From contig NZ_CP092430.2 in the NCBI RefSeq assembly GCF_022374935.2, positions 868,001 through 932,000 on the forward strand: 64,000 nucleotides of DNA. The letters run 5' to 3'. This DNA comes from Mycolicibacter virginiensis. Its GTDB lineage: Bacteria > Actinomycetota > Actinomycetes > Mycobacteriales > Mycobacteriaceae. The notes below the pieces were generated by a model. The model was not told the DNA's origin. It did not search any database and saw only the letters and a list, made by a program, of their open reading frames with translations. Both the position numbers and the translations under genes were made by a program. Of the stretch, positions 50,036-59,420 are shown piece by piece. Every line of letters starts with the position of its first letter. The first letter of the stretch is position 1.

Positions 50036-50099
50036 TTCGTGAGCCGGACACGTGCCGGGCCTGCCGGGGACTGTCGTAGTGCTGTGTCATGGTGACGTC

Positions 50100-51161
50100 A
50101 TGACGCAGTCGAGGTCGGTAACGACGGCCGAGGTCCTTGAGCGGGCCCAAAGGTTTCCTCGACTGCGCTATATGGGCTCGAAATACCAACTGCTGCCGCA
50201 CCTGGAGCGGTTGTTTGCCAATCTTGGCGGTGAAACGGCCGTCGATGCGTTCTCGGGCTCTGGGGTGGTCTCGTACCTGTTGAAGGCACAAGGATTCTCG
50301 GTCACGAGCAACGATTTTCTGGCGTTCCCCGGCATGATCACCCGCGCGACTGTTGCCAACTCGTCTGTGCGACTCAGCACTGCGGACATTGACCTGATCT
50401 GCGGACCGGCTGCCGATGACCGTGACTTCATCCAGACCAAGTTCGACGGGCTCTACTACACGCCGCACGATCGTGCGTTCCTCGATTCGGCGTGGTCGCA
50501 CATCGATCAGCTGACCGGATTCAAGCGAGACATCGCGATCTCCGCGCTGGTGCTCTCCGCTGCTCGACGCCAACCTCGCGGGGTGTTCACCTTCACCGAC
50601 TCCACTAAGTACGCGGACGGCCGACGCGATCTCCGCATGACACTGCGCGAGCATTTTCGGCGCGCTGCCGCGGAGTACAACGCCGTCGTGTTCAGTAACG
50701 GAAGCAAGAGCCGCACGGTCACCGGCGATATCTTCGACCTGGACGTCGAGACCCCGGACCTGGTGTATCTGGACCCGCCCTACGCGCCGCCGCGTGACGA
50801 CGCCGACTACATGAAGCGATATCACTTCCTCGAAGGATTGAGCGTCTACTGGCGCGACGTCACGATCATGGAAGAGACAAAGACCAAGAAGATAGCCAAG
50901 AGATTCACCCCGTTTGCCTACAAGCGCACGATCGAAGACGCGCTGCTGCGGACCTTTGAGCGTTTCGAGGATGCGGGCGCGATCGTGCTGTCCTACTCTT
51001 CGAACGCGCTTCCCGATGCCAGCAGGATCGTCGACCTGCTCGGCAAGGTGAAGACTGACGTCCGCAAAATCGCCGTCGACCACAAATACAGCTTCGGAAC
51101 GCACTCGGCGGCCACGCGCCGCGATGTGTCCGAGTACCTGTTTGTCGGAACCAATGCATGA
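50100..51161 (+). CDS. DNA adenine methyltransferase, D12 class (restriction-modification methylase)
   Basis: A 353-residue N6-adenine DNA methyltransferase. The N-terminal RYMGSKYQLLPHLE and motif I DAFSGSGVVSYLLK bind SAM; motif IV is DPPY (LVYLDPPYAPP). This order defines the D12 (Dam/MboIA-like, alpha) class. The start is the ATG at 50100; upstream in-frame codons have no support. It overlaps the endonuclease gene by four bases (ATGA). Base composition looks less GC-rich than the flanking genes, fitting horizontal transfer. Its recognition sequence cannot be read. Confidence 0.9.
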   Translation: MTQSRSVTTAEVLERAQRFPRLRYMGSKYQLLPHLERLFANLGGETAVDAFSGSGVVSYLLKAQGFSVTSNDFLAFPGMITRATVANSSVRLSTADIDLICGPAADDRDFIQTKFDGLYYTPHDRAFLDSAWSHIDQLTGFKRDIAISALVLSAARRQPRGVFTFTDSTKYADGRRDLRMTLREHFRRAAAEYNAVVFSNGSKSRTVTGDIFDLDVETPDLVYLDPPYAPPRDDADYMKRYHFLEGLSVYWRDVTIMEETKTKKIAKRFTPFAYKRTIEDALLRTFERFEDAGAIVLSYSSNALPDASRIVDLLGKVKTDVRKIAVDHKYSFGTHSAATRRDVSEYLFVGTNA

Positions 51162-51997
51162 GCGACGCCGTTCCGTTCCCTGATTACCTCGGTGCACTCG
51201 GGCGTTTGAGTGCGCACATCGATCCGCTCGCCGCTACGCCCGAGACCGACGCTATCCGTCGCGCGGTCGTGTCGCTGGCTGCCCTGCCTACGATCGATCG
51301 CGCGTCACTCACGGCCTGGGTGACCGCCCACCCCCATGACGTACCCGTGCTGGCACTCTTTACTGGTCTTGGCCAGGAGAAGCTCAAGAATGCGCTCAAA
51401 CATGAGTTTGATACCTCCGGCTGGGTGCGGCTGGCCCGCACCCGAGCCTTGGAGCTGATCGACTGGCTCGACGACGCGTACTTTCTGGTGCCGCAGACGA
51501 TCGCGCAACTACACGCGCAGTACGGAGCCGCGGATGTCCTCATCGCGCGTGCAGGCACCCGGGCCGCGGCTGCCGCTGCCGGGCAGCAGGGGCGTCACGT
51601 AGAAGACGAGATCGAAGCCGTCGTCAAGGGACTCGGCCTGCCTTATGAGACGCGCACGCGTTTCGTAGGGCGCAGCGGGCGTACCGCTCCGTGTGACCTG
51701 GTCATCCCTAACGGCAGTGCCGCGGAGATCGTGGTCGCAGCGAAGGGCTACGACTCGACGGGGAGCAAGCTCACCGACGCGGTGCGAGAGATCGAGGAAA
51801 TGGCAGAGGTTCGCTCGCCACGGCAGTTTGTGATCGCAGTGATTGACGGGATCGGCTGGAAGAATCGCGTCTCGGACCTGCGGAAGATCCACCAGCTCTG
51901 GGACGATCGGGCGATCGACGGCATGTACACGTTGAGCACCCTCGACAAGTTCCGCAGCGATATCGAGGATGCTGCCCGGCTGCGAAAGTTCTTGTAA
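51158..51997 (+). CDS. Putative type II restriction endonuclease, PD-(D/E)XK-like
   Basis: A 279-residue protein cotranscribed with the methylase. The C-terminal part has a PD-(D/E)XK-like arrangement: APCDLVIPNG with the metal Asp, then EIVVAAKGYDSTGSKLTD. Related endonucleases have an acidic residue two before the Lys (V-E-x-K-G-x-x-x-T-G-S-K); here it is Ala. The enzyme may therefore be inactive or use a shifted Glu (AEIVV). The stop is only 28 bp before the right direct repeat. Assignment rests on gene context plus this motif. Confidence 0.7.
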   Translation: MSDAVPFPDYLGALGRLSAHIDPLAATPETDAIRRAVVSLAALPTIDRASLTAWVTAHPHDVPVLALFTGLGQEKLKNALKHEFDTSGWVRLARTRALELIDWLDDAYFLVPQTIAQLHAQYGAADVLIARAGTRAAAAAAGQQGRHVEDEIEAVVKGLGLPYETRTRFVGRSGRTAPCDLVIPNGSAAEIVVAAKGYDSTGSKLTDAVREIEEMAEVRSPRQFVIAVIDGIGWKNRVSDLRKIHQLWDDRAIDGMYTLSTLDKFRSDIEDAARLRKFL

Positions 51998-52024
51998 ACA
52001 AATCACTCTCGTGCACAGGAAATA

Positions 52025-52074
52025 GGCGCTGGTCACCGCAGCGCGGCGATGACCTCCGCGAAGGCCGCGGCGTG
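52025..52074. repeat. Right direct repeat flanking the restriction-modification cassette
   Basis: The partner of 49986-50035. On the plus strand it holds a stranded copy of the four-helix protein's last codons (ALVTAARR then stop); on the minus strand it is the genuine 3' end of the LLM oxidoreductase gene. Confidence 0.85.
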
Positions 52075-52854
52075 TTGCTGCTGGACGGTGAAGTAACTGA
52101 TCCCGTAGCGGCGGCGGCGTTCGCGCAGCGTGTCGGCCATCTCGTTAACCGATCCGGACAGCACCGCGGGTGAGGCCAGCAGTTCCTCGTCCGACAGTGT
52201 CGGCGCGAACCGGCGGGTCAGCGACAAGTTGGGCGTCCCGGAACCGTCGGTCGGCACCGCCGTGATCGCCAGGTTCAGTTCGAGGGCATCGAACCGGTTG
52301 CCGGCGGCCGCGCGGACGAAGTCGATCCGCTCGGCCAGCGAATCGTCGGCGCCCTCCACCCGCGACCCGGTCAACCCGATGATGTCGGCGTGGCGCGCTG
52401 CCGCCGTCAGCAGCCGGTCCCCACTGCCGGCGATCAAGATGGGCACGCGCGGCTGGTGCGTCGCCACGTATTTCGTCACGTGCTCGAGGTACTCGACGCG
52501 GCGACCGGCACTGGGAAAGGGCAACTCGGCGGCCTCAAACTCCGCGCGCACGTAGCCCGCACCCAAACCCACCTCCAGCCGCCCGCCCGAGAGCACGTCG
52601 GTGTCGGCGATGTCGCGGGCCAACAGCGCCGGCTTGTAGAAGCCGGCGTTGAGCACGTAGGTGCCCACCCGGATCGTCGAGGTGGCCGCGGCAGCGGCGA
52701 CCAGGACCGGGAAGGGTGCCGGGGCGCCAAGATGGTCGGGCACGTGCAGGACGTCGAAGCCGGAACCCTCCAGCCGCCGCGCGGTCTCGGCGAGCTCGGT
52801 CGCCGACCGGATCGGGTTCAGGCCCACGCCGAAGCGAAACTGCTTTTCCACCAA
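52033..52854 (-). CDS. LLM-class F420-dependent oxidoreductase
   Basis: A 273-residue luciferase-like TIM-barrel protein. Family features are the N-terminal FRFGVGLNP, GFDVLHVPDHLGAP, the TSTIRVGTYVLNAGFYKPALLARDIADTDVLSGGRLEVGLGAGY block and ILIAGSGDRLLTAAARHADIIGL. These enzymes reduce or oxidise substrates with coenzyme F420 or FMN. Substrate unknown. Before the restriction-modification insertion its 3' end must have overlapped that of the four-helix protein gene. Confidence 0.88.
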   Translation of the reverse strand: MVEKQFRFGVGLNPIRSATELAETARRLEGSGFDVLHVPDHLGAPAPFPVLVAAAAATSTIRVGTYVLNAGFYKPALLARDIADTDVLSGGRLEVGLGAGYVRAEFEAAELPFPSAGRRVEYLEHVTKYVATHQPRVPILIAGSGDRLLTAAARHADIIGLTGSRVEGADDSLAERIDFVRAAAGNRFDALELNLAITAVPTDGSGTPNLSLTRRFAPTLSDEELLASPAVLSGSVNEMADTLRERRRRYGISYFTVQQQHAAAFAEVIAALR

Positions 52855-52894
52855 CTACCTCCTCAACCGGCTTTGCCGAGTGCAGGCCCCGCGG

Positions 52895-54052
52895 TCAGCG
52901 TGCCGGCCGCGACGGCGCGGGCGCGGGGCTGGGTGCCGGAGACCGGGTCTCGCCGCTCGCCGACTCTTCTGGTTGCGCTGCAGGGAAGACCCACTTGCCC
53001 GACAAGATGTCCTTTTCCGGTTGATAGAGCCGGACCATGTAGTTCCATCCCGGTGTGGTGGGCAGGCAATTGGCTGTGTTGTCGTCCGAACAACCCCCGA
53101 ACTGCACGGTCACCGATCCGTCCGCCGCCTTGTCCGCGGTGATGTTGTTGACCGAGTACGCCTGCTGGGAGTTCTCCGTGAAGTAGCCGTTCTTGTTGTA
53201 GACGGTGACCGACCAGAACGCTTTCACCGGAACGTCTTTGACGGTCAGGCGGTACACCGTGTTGCCGTCGTTGCGGGCCGGGGTGACATTGAGGTACAGC
53301 GCCTCCTTCTCGGAGTTACCGCCCCACGCCGCGGCCGCCCCGATCAGGTGCCGCACCGGGTCCGTGTCGGCCTCGGTGCCGAACATGCCCCGGGTGTCGG
53401 GGATGGTCTGGGCCAGCTCCAACAATGCGTCGGTGACCTTCTTCTGGCTGACCGGATCCCACCGGGGCACGTCGAAGCTGCCGGTGTCGTCTTGTTGCGC
53501 GGTGATCGCGTCCTGCAGGCGGTGTGCTGCGGCCAGATCGGCGGGATCGTTGGGATCGGCCAGGATACGAATGGCGACGGCCACGTAGCGGGTACCGACA
53601 TGTTGTTGATCCAGGGTGTGTTCACCGCCGCCGTAGAACATGTCCGTGACGTACTCGTCCTGGTTGATCACCTGCGCCGACATGTACCGCTGACCGGGAT
53701 CGGGCAGGGTCAGGATGACCGGACTGGCCTGCAGGTCGAACACCGCAGCCGAATACAAGGTGTCCCGGTTGGAGCGCACCACCAGCTGCCTGTCGACCGG
53801 GGTGACGTCGCGCATGTGGAAGAAACGGCCGAAACCGTTCTCGTTGACGATGTTGGTGAATTCCTGGTCGGTGACGGCCCGCACGAAGTTGTCCGGCGAC
53901 ACCAACACCATGCCGTTGGGAGTGCTGCGCGGGGCCAGGTGCGCCACCGGATCGGTGCCGGTCTTTGTCACCGTCAGCCCGCATCCGCTCAGGACCAGTG
54001 CCGTCGTCACGGCGCCGAACGCAGAAAGCCATCGCATGGACATGCAGCGCAA
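52895..54052 (-). CDS. DUF1254/DUF1214-family lipoprotein
   Basis: A 385-residue exported protein with a lipobox LSGC near residue 24. The DUF1254 part (about 40-170: VSPDNFVRAVTDQEFTNIVNENGFGRFF, RDTLYSAAVFDLQASPVILTLPDPGQRYMSAQVINQDEY) precedes a DUF1214 part (about 240-365: YRLTVKDVPVKAFWSVTVYNKNGYFTEN, WNYMVRLYQPEKDILSGKW). The tail is Pro/Ala/Ser-rich. Function unknown; such proteins are frequent in mycobacterial envelopes. It is divergent from the 672-residue exported protein. Confidence 0.82.
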   Translation of the reverse strand: MRCMSMRWLSAFGAVTTALVLSGCGLTVTKTGTDPVAHLAPRSTPNGMVLVSPDNFVRAVTDQEFTNIVNENGFGRFFHMRDVTPVDRQLVVRSNRDTLYSAAVFDLQASPVILTLPDPGQRYMSAQVINQDEYVTDMFYGGGEHTLDQQHVGTRYVAVAIRILADPNDPADLAAAHRLQDAITAQQDDTGSFDVPRWDPVSQKKVTDALLELAQTIPDTRGMFGTEADTDPVRHLIGAAAAWGGNSEKEALYLNVTPARNDGNTVYRLTVKDVPVKAFWSVTVYNKNGYFTENSQQAYSVNNITADKAADGSVTVQFGGCSDDNTANCLPTTPGWNYMVRLYQPEKDILSGKWVFPAAQPEESASGETRSPAPSPAPAPSRPAR

Positions 54053-54188
54053 CCTACCGGTCGATACCCGTTGATGTCGGCATCCGGTTTGGCGACACGA
54101 TTCGCCGCAAACTGTGCGACGACTATTGCACCTCTTCCGGTCCGCACGTATGGTCCCAATAAAAATCAGCCGTGATTAAAAAGAGAAA

Positions 54189-56207
54189 ATGGTTAACGAG
54201 ATCGGGGGAGTAGTGGCCGTGGACATGACCGGCAACACCGAAGCGCACCGCCCTTCGCGGGTTTCGGCCCGGCTCCGCTCCTCGGGTCGCGCACGGCGGC
54301 TGGCGACCGCCGCAGTGGCGGTCGGCGGCGCGCTGTCAATGGTGATGGGCACCCCGTTGGGCACCGCCGGTGGCTCCGCACCTGCGGTGATGCTGACCGC
54401 GGGATACCAGCAGGCCCTCGATGCCCTGCTCGATGCCATGAAGCAGGCACAGGCCTACGACCTGTCACTTCCCTATGCCTCGCCCGGCGACGCGGACACG
54501 CTGATGACGATGCTGCGCAACACCAACTACCAGCTGATCACCACCGGATTGTCGCGGGTCACCGAGCTGTTCAACGGAGTGTTCTTCCAATCGCCCGAAG
54601 TGGTCGCGGGGAACGTCGCCGATTCGCGCCAATATTTCGACTACTTCACCCCCGACATCAACTACCACGTCACCGCGGGGCTGGCTCCCGGTGCGACCTA
54701 CGTGCTCACCGGAACCCTCGGCGGGGCAACCGAGCACATGTCGATCAGCACCATGGCCGTCACCGGCGCCACGGCCCACACCATCGAGGACCTGGAACTC
54801 AACCACGGCCTGGTGGTCGACGACAAGGGCAACTTCACCATCTACATCGGGCCGGAAGCGCCAGCGGGTGCGGTCAACTTCTTGGACTCCACTGACGCCA
54901 CCGTCGGCGGCGCCGCGTCCCTGCTGATTCGCGATATGACGGGCGACTGGGCCAAGGGTCCGGCCAGCATCAGCCTGCAGTGCGTGGCCGACTGCCCGCC
55001 GTTCTTCTCCATCCCGGCCGGCGGATTCTTCCCCACCGAAGGTGGTGGAACCGACGTGCCGACCGAGCCGGCCAAGATCGGCTCCGTCGACGACGTGTTG
55101 AACATGCTGTTCAACGCCTTCGCCCAGATCGTCGTGCCGTTCAACCAGCGCAGCATCGAAGGTGGGGCATCGGTGGGTATGGAGGTGCCCCCCAACACGA
55201 TGATGACGCTGGCACCGGAGACCAGCTACGGAGTCGGTCTGGAGTCCGCGGTCGTCACCGGCGGCAACTGGGATCTGGATTCCGGTGAGGCGCTGATCCT
55301 GAAGGTGCCGAACGTGGAGGCGGCCTACAGCGGCATCGAGCTGATGAACGTCTACGGCGGTGCGCTGCCCTACGTCATGGCCCAGACCACCCTCAACCAC
55401 ACCACCACCTTCCATTCCGACGACGGCTACACCTACTACGTCATCAGCGCGACGAATCCGGGCGTAGCCAACTGGCTCGACACCGGCGGACTCGCCACGG
55501 GTGAGATCTTCGCGCGCTTCGAGAACGTCGACGATCGTGACGCCGCGATCGGCCTGGGGGTGACGGCGCAGGTGGTGCCGGTCGGCGACATCGCCCAGTA
55601 CCTGCCCAGCGACACCCCGACCGTCAGCCCGGAGGAGTTCGCCGCCGACATGCTCCGGCGGGTGATGTCGTATGACTACGGCATGGACGTGTCCCGGATC
55701 CACGCCCAGCCCGCCTGGGTGCTGCAGCACCTGGAGCTCAACGCGCTGTCGGCGCTGATGGGCCGCGATAACTTTGAGCTGGTGTTCGGCAGCCAGCCCT
55801 CCACTCCGATCGAGCTGCGGTTCACCGACGCGCTGACCCCGGACTGGGATGCCGTCATGCGCAGCATCATGGACCACCCGATGGAGAGCCTGACCTCCGT
55901 GTGGAACGCCCTGCCGGTGCTGACCAGCGACATCACTCTGCCGATCACGTTGGCGCTGGCCCAGACCGCCATGTCGGTGCTGATGCCGCAGATGTTCATC
56001 ACGGCCATCGACGACGCGCTGTTCAACCCGAACACCAGTATCTTGGCCGGGCTGCTCAACGCTCGCGACGACTTCGCGACGGTGATCCTGAGCGGCAACG
56101 ACGACTGGCCGACCGAACTCAGTGCCCAGGCGGCCCAGCAGTGGGCCAACATGTCCGACCTGATCGCCAATACTCCGAGCTTCAGCCTGGCGGATCTGTT
56201 CGGCTGA
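54189..56207 (+). CDS. Large exported mycobacterial protein of unknown function
   Basis: A protein of up to 672 residues. A twin-Arg-like basic segment (RLRSSGRARRLATAAVAVGGALSMV) looks like a signal peptide. The mature part has a beta-rich region (GLAPGATYVLTGTLGGATEHMSI ... IYIGPEAPAGAVNFL) reminiscent of the DUF1214-type fold of its divergent neighbour, and a cysteine pair (QCVADCPP). The end is helical and hydrophobic (LPITLALAQTAMSVLMPQMFITAI). Start uncertain: ATG 54189 has a weak ribosome site; GTG 54219 has GGGGGAG eight bases upstream. No known function. Confidence 0.72.
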   Translation: MVNEIGGVVAVDMTGNTEAHRPSRVSARLRSSGRARRLATAAVAVGGALSMVMGTPLGTAGGSAPAVMLTAGYQQALDALLDAMKQAQAYDLSLPYASPGDADTLMTMLRNTNYQLITTGLSRVTELFNGVFFQSPEVVAGNVADSRQYFDYFTPDINYHVTAGLAPGATYVLTGTLGGATEHMSISTMAVTGATAHTIEDLELNHGLVVDDKGNFTIYIGPEAPAGAVNFLDSTDATVGGAASLLIRDMTGDWAKGPASISLQCVADCPPFFSIPAGGFFPTEGGGTDVPTEPAKIGSVDDVLNMLFNAFAQIVVPFNQRSIEGGASVGMEVPPNTMMTLAPETSYGVGLESAVVTGGNWDLDSGEALILKVPNVEAAYSGIELMNVYGGALPYVMAQTTLNHTTTFHSDDGYTYYVISATNPGVANWLDTGGLATGEIFARFENVDDRDAAIGLGVTAQVVPVGDIAQYLPSDTPTVSPEEFAADMLRRVMSYDYGMDVSRIHAQPAWVLQHLELNALSALMGRDNFELVFGSQPSTPIELRFTDALTPDWDAVMRSIMDHPMESLTSVWNALPVLTSDITLPITLALAQTAMSVLMPQMFITAIDDALFNPNTSILAGLLNARDDFATVILSGNDDWPTELSAQAAQQWANMSDLIANTPSFSLADLFG

Positions 56208-56304
56208 TCCCACGGTGGTGCGAGTCTGTCGACTTGCTGTGGCTCTGAAACGTATTAGCTGGAGCTTCTTGACGACCTAGCGATGCCTGAGGACTGTCAG
56301 AGCC

Positions 56305-58092
56305 ATGGCTCTTCGGCGTCTGAGGATGGGGATGACGGGCGCGGCCAGCGCGTTTGTGGCGCTGGGACTGGGACAGCTGGCGTCTGCGCCCGACGCCCAT
56401 GCCGACGACTTCGACATGCTCATCGACCAGGTCCTCAATGTGATGACAAGTTTTCTGGAGCAGGACTCGGTCAGCACGGTGTTGGGTCCGCAAGCGGATA
56501 CCGAGCTCGTCAGCTGGCTGGGCAGCCTTGATCCGGTCGGCACCGCCAGCGCCGAAGCACAGGCGATGAGCCAGAACCTGTTGGTGAACCCCAGTTTTGA
56601 GACGGCCGATCCGTCTGGGTCGGGCTACAGCGGGGTGACCATCCCGGGCTGGACCGAGACCGGCACCCCGACCGTGATCGCCTACGGGACCCCGGTCGGT
56701 TATCCGTCGCCGGTGTCGACTCCGTTGCCGACGGTGTCGGGATTGTTCGGTTTTCCGCAGACCGCGCCACCGGGCGCCGGTGACAACTTCGCCGGCGGCG
56801 GACCGGTGGGCACGTCCACCGTCAGCCAAACGGTCGACCTCACCGGTGCGGCCGGAACGCCGTATGCGCTCAGTGCGGATCTCGGTGGCCAAACGTGGAA
56901 CCCGTCGTATGCCTCCGTGCAGGTCAGCTTCCTCGACGCCAACGGCAACGTGGTGGGCACTGGCTCGCTCAACCCCGTCACGGTATGGGATCGCTGGGGT
57001 TTCACCGGGTTTGAGCAACGTGAGATCACCGGGACTGTCCCCGACGGCGCCGTCTCCGCCAAGGTGACCACGACTTTCACCGACGAAAACCAGTACCTCG
57101 GCGACTACAACGGTGCCTACGCCGACAACGAGTCGTTCACCGTCGGCGATCCCAGCCTTACCGCCGCGCCGCTGGTGGCACCGGAGTCCGACGTCGGACA
57201 ACTGGACCACGTGTTCGTCATCTACATGGAGAACAAGGGTGCCGCCGACATCGTCGGCAGTCCCAACGCGCCCTACATGAACAGCCTGATCAACACCTAC
57301 GGCTATGACGACAACTACTACGCGCTGGGCCACCCCAGCGATCCCAACTACTTCCGGATTCTGGGCGGATCGGACTTCGGCATCGACTACAACTCCGCCT
57401 TGAACTCCATTGACGCACCGAACCTCATGCAGGAAATGGATCAGGCGGGCATCTCGTGGGCCGGCTATGCGCAGAGCATGCCGACCGCCGGTGACCTCGT
57501 GTCATCCGGTGACTACTCCGCCGACGAACTGCCGTTCGCCCAATTCGGTTACGTCTACGGCAACGCCCCGGATTACCTGCAGGACCACCTGCTTCCGCTG
57601 ACACAGTTGTCCACCGACCTCGCTGATCCGAGCACGTTCCCCGGATTCACCTGGATCGCGGCCAACGAGGACAACAACGGGGAAGGCCCGGTCGACTCGC
57701 TTAGTGGCGTTCTCCAGTTCATCGCCACCCAGCTTGGAGACCATCAGTACAACGTCGCGGCCGCCGACCAGTTCGTCCAGCAGGAGGTCTCCACCATCGA
57801 GAGCTCGAAGACGTGGACCGACCCGAACGAGAAGGACGCGATCATCATCGTCACGGACGAGGACAACAACAACCTCTCACTGGGCTTCGGTAACCAAGGC
57901 AATAACGTTCCGATGATCGTCATTCCGAGCGCGGGTGCGGTGACGTACGGGGGGATGCAATCCGGCAACTTCACCACCGATGCCTATTACAACGAGTACA
58001 GCCTGATGGCCACCATTGAAGACGCCTTGGGTCTGGCCCCGCTCACGGCCAACGACATGTACGCCCAGGCCATGAACGCCTTCTGGAAGTAA
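56305..58092 (+). CDS. Secreted phosphoesterase (alkaline phosphatase/AcpA-like) with N-terminal beta domain
   Basis: A 595-residue protein with a signal peptide (GAASAFVALGLGQLASAPDAHA). A helix-containing linker is followed by a jelly-roll-like domain (about 90-280: NLLVNPSFETADPSGSGY, GWTETGTPTVI, AGDNFAGGGPVGTSTVSQTVDLTG). The phosphoesterase domain starts near residue 300 (LDHVFVIYMENKGAADIVG) with metal-site residues in MDQAGISWAGYAQSMPT and IIIVTDEDNNNLSLGFGNQGNNVPMIVI. It probably hydrolyses phosphomonoesters or phospholipids outside the cell. The pair of exported genes before it suggests one envelope locus. Confidence 0.85.
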   Translation: MALRRLRMGMTGAASAFVALGLGQLASAPDAHADDFDMLIDQVLNVMTSFLEQDSVSTVLGPQADTELVSWLGSLDPVGTASAEAQAMSQNLLVNPSFETADPSGSGYSGVTIPGWTETGTPTVIAYGTPVGYPSPVSTPLPTVSGLFGFPQTAPPGAGDNFAGGGPVGTSTVSQTVDLTGAAGTPYALSADLGGQTWNPSYASVQVSFLDANGNVVGTGSLNPVTVWDRWGFTGFEQREITGTVPDGAVSAKVTTTFTDENQYLGDYNGAYADNESFTVGDPSLTAAPLVAPESDVGQLDHVFVIYMENKGAADIVGSPNAPYMNSLINTYGYDDNYYALGHPSDPNYFRILGGSDFGIDYNSALNSIDAPNLMQEMDQAGISWAGYAQSMPTAGDLVSSGDYSADELPFAQFGYVYGNAPDYLQDHLLPLTQLSTDLADPSTFPGFTWIAANEDNNGEGPVDSLSGVLQFIATQLGDHQYNVAAADQFVQQEVSTIESSKTWTDPNEKDAIIIVTDEDNNNLSLGFGNQGNNVPMIVIPSAGAVTYGGMQSGNFTTDAYYNEYSLMATIEDALGLAPLTANDMYAQAMNAFWK

Positions 58093-58128
58093 TGGTTGCG
58101 CCCCCGGCGCCTACACAACACACGCACT

Positions 58129-58143
58129 TGGTGCCCCCGGCAG
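58129..58143. repeat. 15-bp direct repeat, left copy (tRNA-Arg 3' end)
   Basis: TGGTGCCCCCGGCAG is identical to 61097-61111, the 3' end of the tRNA-Arg gene including CCA. It bounds the IS481 element on its left. A weaker match lies at 58097-58110 (TGCGCCCCCGGCGC). Confidence 0.88.
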
Positions 58144-58214
58144 TGTGTGATTCCAGGACATCGGAATAGCGTGTCTCGAGACATCGGAATAGGTGCTGGG
58201 CACACCGTCGAGCG

Positions 58215-59405
58215 GTGTCGAAAGCCCGTCTGGTCATCACCGCCGTCGTCATCGAGGGACGCAGCCAATCCGAGGTCGCCCTCGCATACGGAGTCTCCCA
58301 GAGCTGGATTTCCCGTCTCGTTCGCCGTTACGCCCTCGAAGGCGAGTCCGCGTTCGAACCCCGCTCACGCCGACCACACACCAGCCCAGCACGGCTACCC
58401 GAGAACACCATCGAACTGATCTGCACCCTGCGAGCGGAACTGGCAGGCAAAGGCCTCGACCACGGACCGGCGACCATCGCCTGGCACCTGCGACACCACC
58501 ACGGCATCACCGTGGCCCACAGCACCGTGCACCGTCACCTACACGCCGCCGGACTCATCGACCCCCAACCCCACAAACGGCCCAAATCCTCCTACACCCG
58601 ATTCGCCGCCGAACAGCCCAATGAACGCTGGCAGGCCGACTTCACCCACTGGTGGCTCGCCGACGGCACACACATCGAAATCCTCGACTTCATCGACGAC
58701 CACGCCCGCTACGCCCTCTCGGTCACCGCCCACCACCGCGTCACCGGCTCCATCGTCCTCACCGAATTCCGCAAAACCGTTGAACACCATGGAATCCCAT
58801 ACTCAACACTGACCGACAACGGCATGGTCTTCACCACCCGCCTGGCCGGCGGCAAGGGCGGGCGCAACGCATTTGAAACCGAACTGCACCGCCTGGGCGT
58901 CCAACAGATCAACTCGACCCCCAACCACCCCACCACCTGCGGAAAAGTGGAACGCTTCCACCAAACCCTGAAGAAATGGCTCAAAGCCCAACCGCGGGCC
59001 ACCACCGTCACCGAGTTGCAAGCCCAACTCGACGCCTTCGTCGAGGAATACAACCACCGGCGACCCCACCGCAGCCTGGCCCACCACGCCACCCCAACCG
59101 CGGCCTACACCGCCCGTCCCAAAGCCGACCCAGCTAACCGCACCGACACCCACAACCGCGTCCGACACGACCGCGTCGACACCACCGGAGCCCTCTCCCT
59201 ACGCCTCAACGGCCGGCTACACCACATCGGCGTCGGCCGAACCCACGCCGGCACCCGAGTCCTCATGCTCATCCAGGACCTCGACATCAGAGTCATCAAC
59301 GCCGCCACCGGCGAACTCATCCGCCAGCTGACCCTCGACCCCACCAGGGACTACCAACCACGCGGAGTCCCACCCGGACCTAAACGGAAAAAGCCCCGAA
59401 CCTAA
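58215..59405 (+). CDS. IS481-family transposase
   Basis: A 396-residue DDE transposase, apparently intact. N-terminal helix-turn-helix (EVALAYGVSQSWISRLVRRYA), catalytic D in RWQADFTHWWL and DFIDDHARYAL, D in LTDNGMVFTT, and E in GKVERFHQTLKKWL. GTG start; the typical length of 300-400 residues fits. The C-terminal part (about 330-396) is a beta-rich extension. It lies inside its inverted repeats. Confidence 0.93.
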   Translation: MSKARLVITAVVIEGRSQSEVALAYGVSQSWISRLVRRYALEGESAFEPRSRRPHTSPARLPENTIELICTLRAELAGKGLDHGPATIAWHLRHHHGITVAHSTVHRHLHAAGLIDPQPHKRPKSSYTRFAAEQPNERWQADFTHWWLADGTHIEILDFIDDHARYALSVTAHHRVTGSIVLTEFRKTVEHHGIPYSTLTDNGMVFTTRLAGGKGGRNAFETELHRLGVQQINSTPNHPTTCGKVERFHQTLKKWLKAQPRATTVTELQAQLDAFVEEYNHRRPHRSLAHHATPTAAYTARPKADPANRTDTHNRVRHDRVDTTGALSLRLNGRLHHIGVGRTHAGTRVLMLIQDLDIRVINAATGELIRQLTLDPTRDYQPRGVPPGPKRKKPRT

Positions 59406-59420
59406 TGGGCGGTTTCTAGG

